A DNA stretch of 5,263 bases. Source: Actinomycetales bacterium UBA1383. Lineage in GTDB: Bacteria > Actinomycetota > Actinomycetes > Actinomycetales > Actinomycetaceae. The position numbers were made by a program, and so were the translations under genes. Location of the stretch: contig DBQX01000137.1 in NCBI GenBank assembly GCA_002305415.1, forward strand, positions 1 to 5,263, in the 5' to 3' direction. This document shows positions 5,153 through 5,263 of the stretch, piece after piece (the stretch's first letter is position 1; each line of letters begins with the position of its first letter). The notes below the pieces were generated by a model. The model did not search any database. It had not been told where the DNA came from and saw nothing but the letters and a program-made list of their open reading frames with translations.

Positions 5153-5263
5153 ATGACAGCGATCAACCGCACCGCCACGCTCGCGGCGACGCCCACGACG
5201 CCTCCCCCGGTGCCCACGCCCGCCGCTCCCCCCGCCGCCGCGCGCCGCGGGGGCTCCCGGCTC
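5153..5263 (+). CDS. N-terminus of an unidentified protein, running off the right edge
   Basis: An ATG at 5153 opens a plus-strand frame of 37 codons that stays open to the window end, divergent from the protease. Third positions are almost all G or C, as in the other genes. It begins MTAINRTATLAATPTTPPPV and continues rich in Ala and Pro before an RRGGSRL stretch. Such a disordered tail followed by basic residues often precedes a first membrane helix, but no helix is reached, so no function is offered. There is no clear Shine-Dalgarno; a GTG two codons earlier (5147) is an alternative start. The overlapping minus-strand frame at 5032-5217 is a less likely gene because it would cover the protease upstream region. 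Confidence 0.45.
   Translation, partial: MTAINRTATLAATPTTPPPVPTPAAPPAAARRGGSRL

Noticed and set aside
5032..5217. Small minus-strand open frame of 61 codons upstream of the protease
   Set aside because: It overlaps the palindrome and the upstream region of the protease, has no ribosome site that I can see, and conflicts with the plus-strand frame at 5153.

Overview
The window is very GC-rich, with GC at most third codon positions and long open frames on both strands. The proteins are typical of a high-GC Actinomycetota, perhaps Micrococcales; the order is a guess from overall protein style, not from a marker gene.

Layout. Almost everything reads on the minus strand. From right to left (the direction of transcription) there is a secreted subtilisin-family (S8) serine protease (4982-2748). 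Next is a 20-bp RNA hairpin, then a 403-aa protein (2621-1410) made of HEAT repeats joined to a C-terminal domain that I read as the C-terminal half of translation elongation factor Ts (EF-Ts). After an 84-nt gap with a nested inverted repeat comes an RsgA-type circularly permuted GTPase (1325-228). At the left edge a well-formed promoter, a 13-bp inverted repeat over its -10 box, a strong Shine-Dalgarno and a GTG start mark the first 16 codons of another minus-strand gene that runs out of the window. At the right edge a plus-strand open frame starting at 5153 appears to begin a gene divergent from the protease. The 170-nt region between them holds a 20-bp perfect palindrome and other repeats.

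How the genes may work together. The HEAT/EF-Ts-like protein and RsgA lie on the same strand, and both point to translational GTPases or the ribosome: RsgA acts in 30S subunit maturation, and the EF-Ts C-terminal half is the part that grips EF-Tu domain 3 and the edge of the EF-Tu G domain. A shared role in translation quality or stress is an inference. The protease is probably separate, because a strong hairpin lies just after its stop codon. The most unusual item is the HEAT/EF-Ts fusion, which keeps the EF-Tu-gripping half of EF-Ts but lacks the TDFV-bearing part responsible for nucleotide exchange. No mobile elements, tRNA, rRNA or CRISPR arrays were seen.
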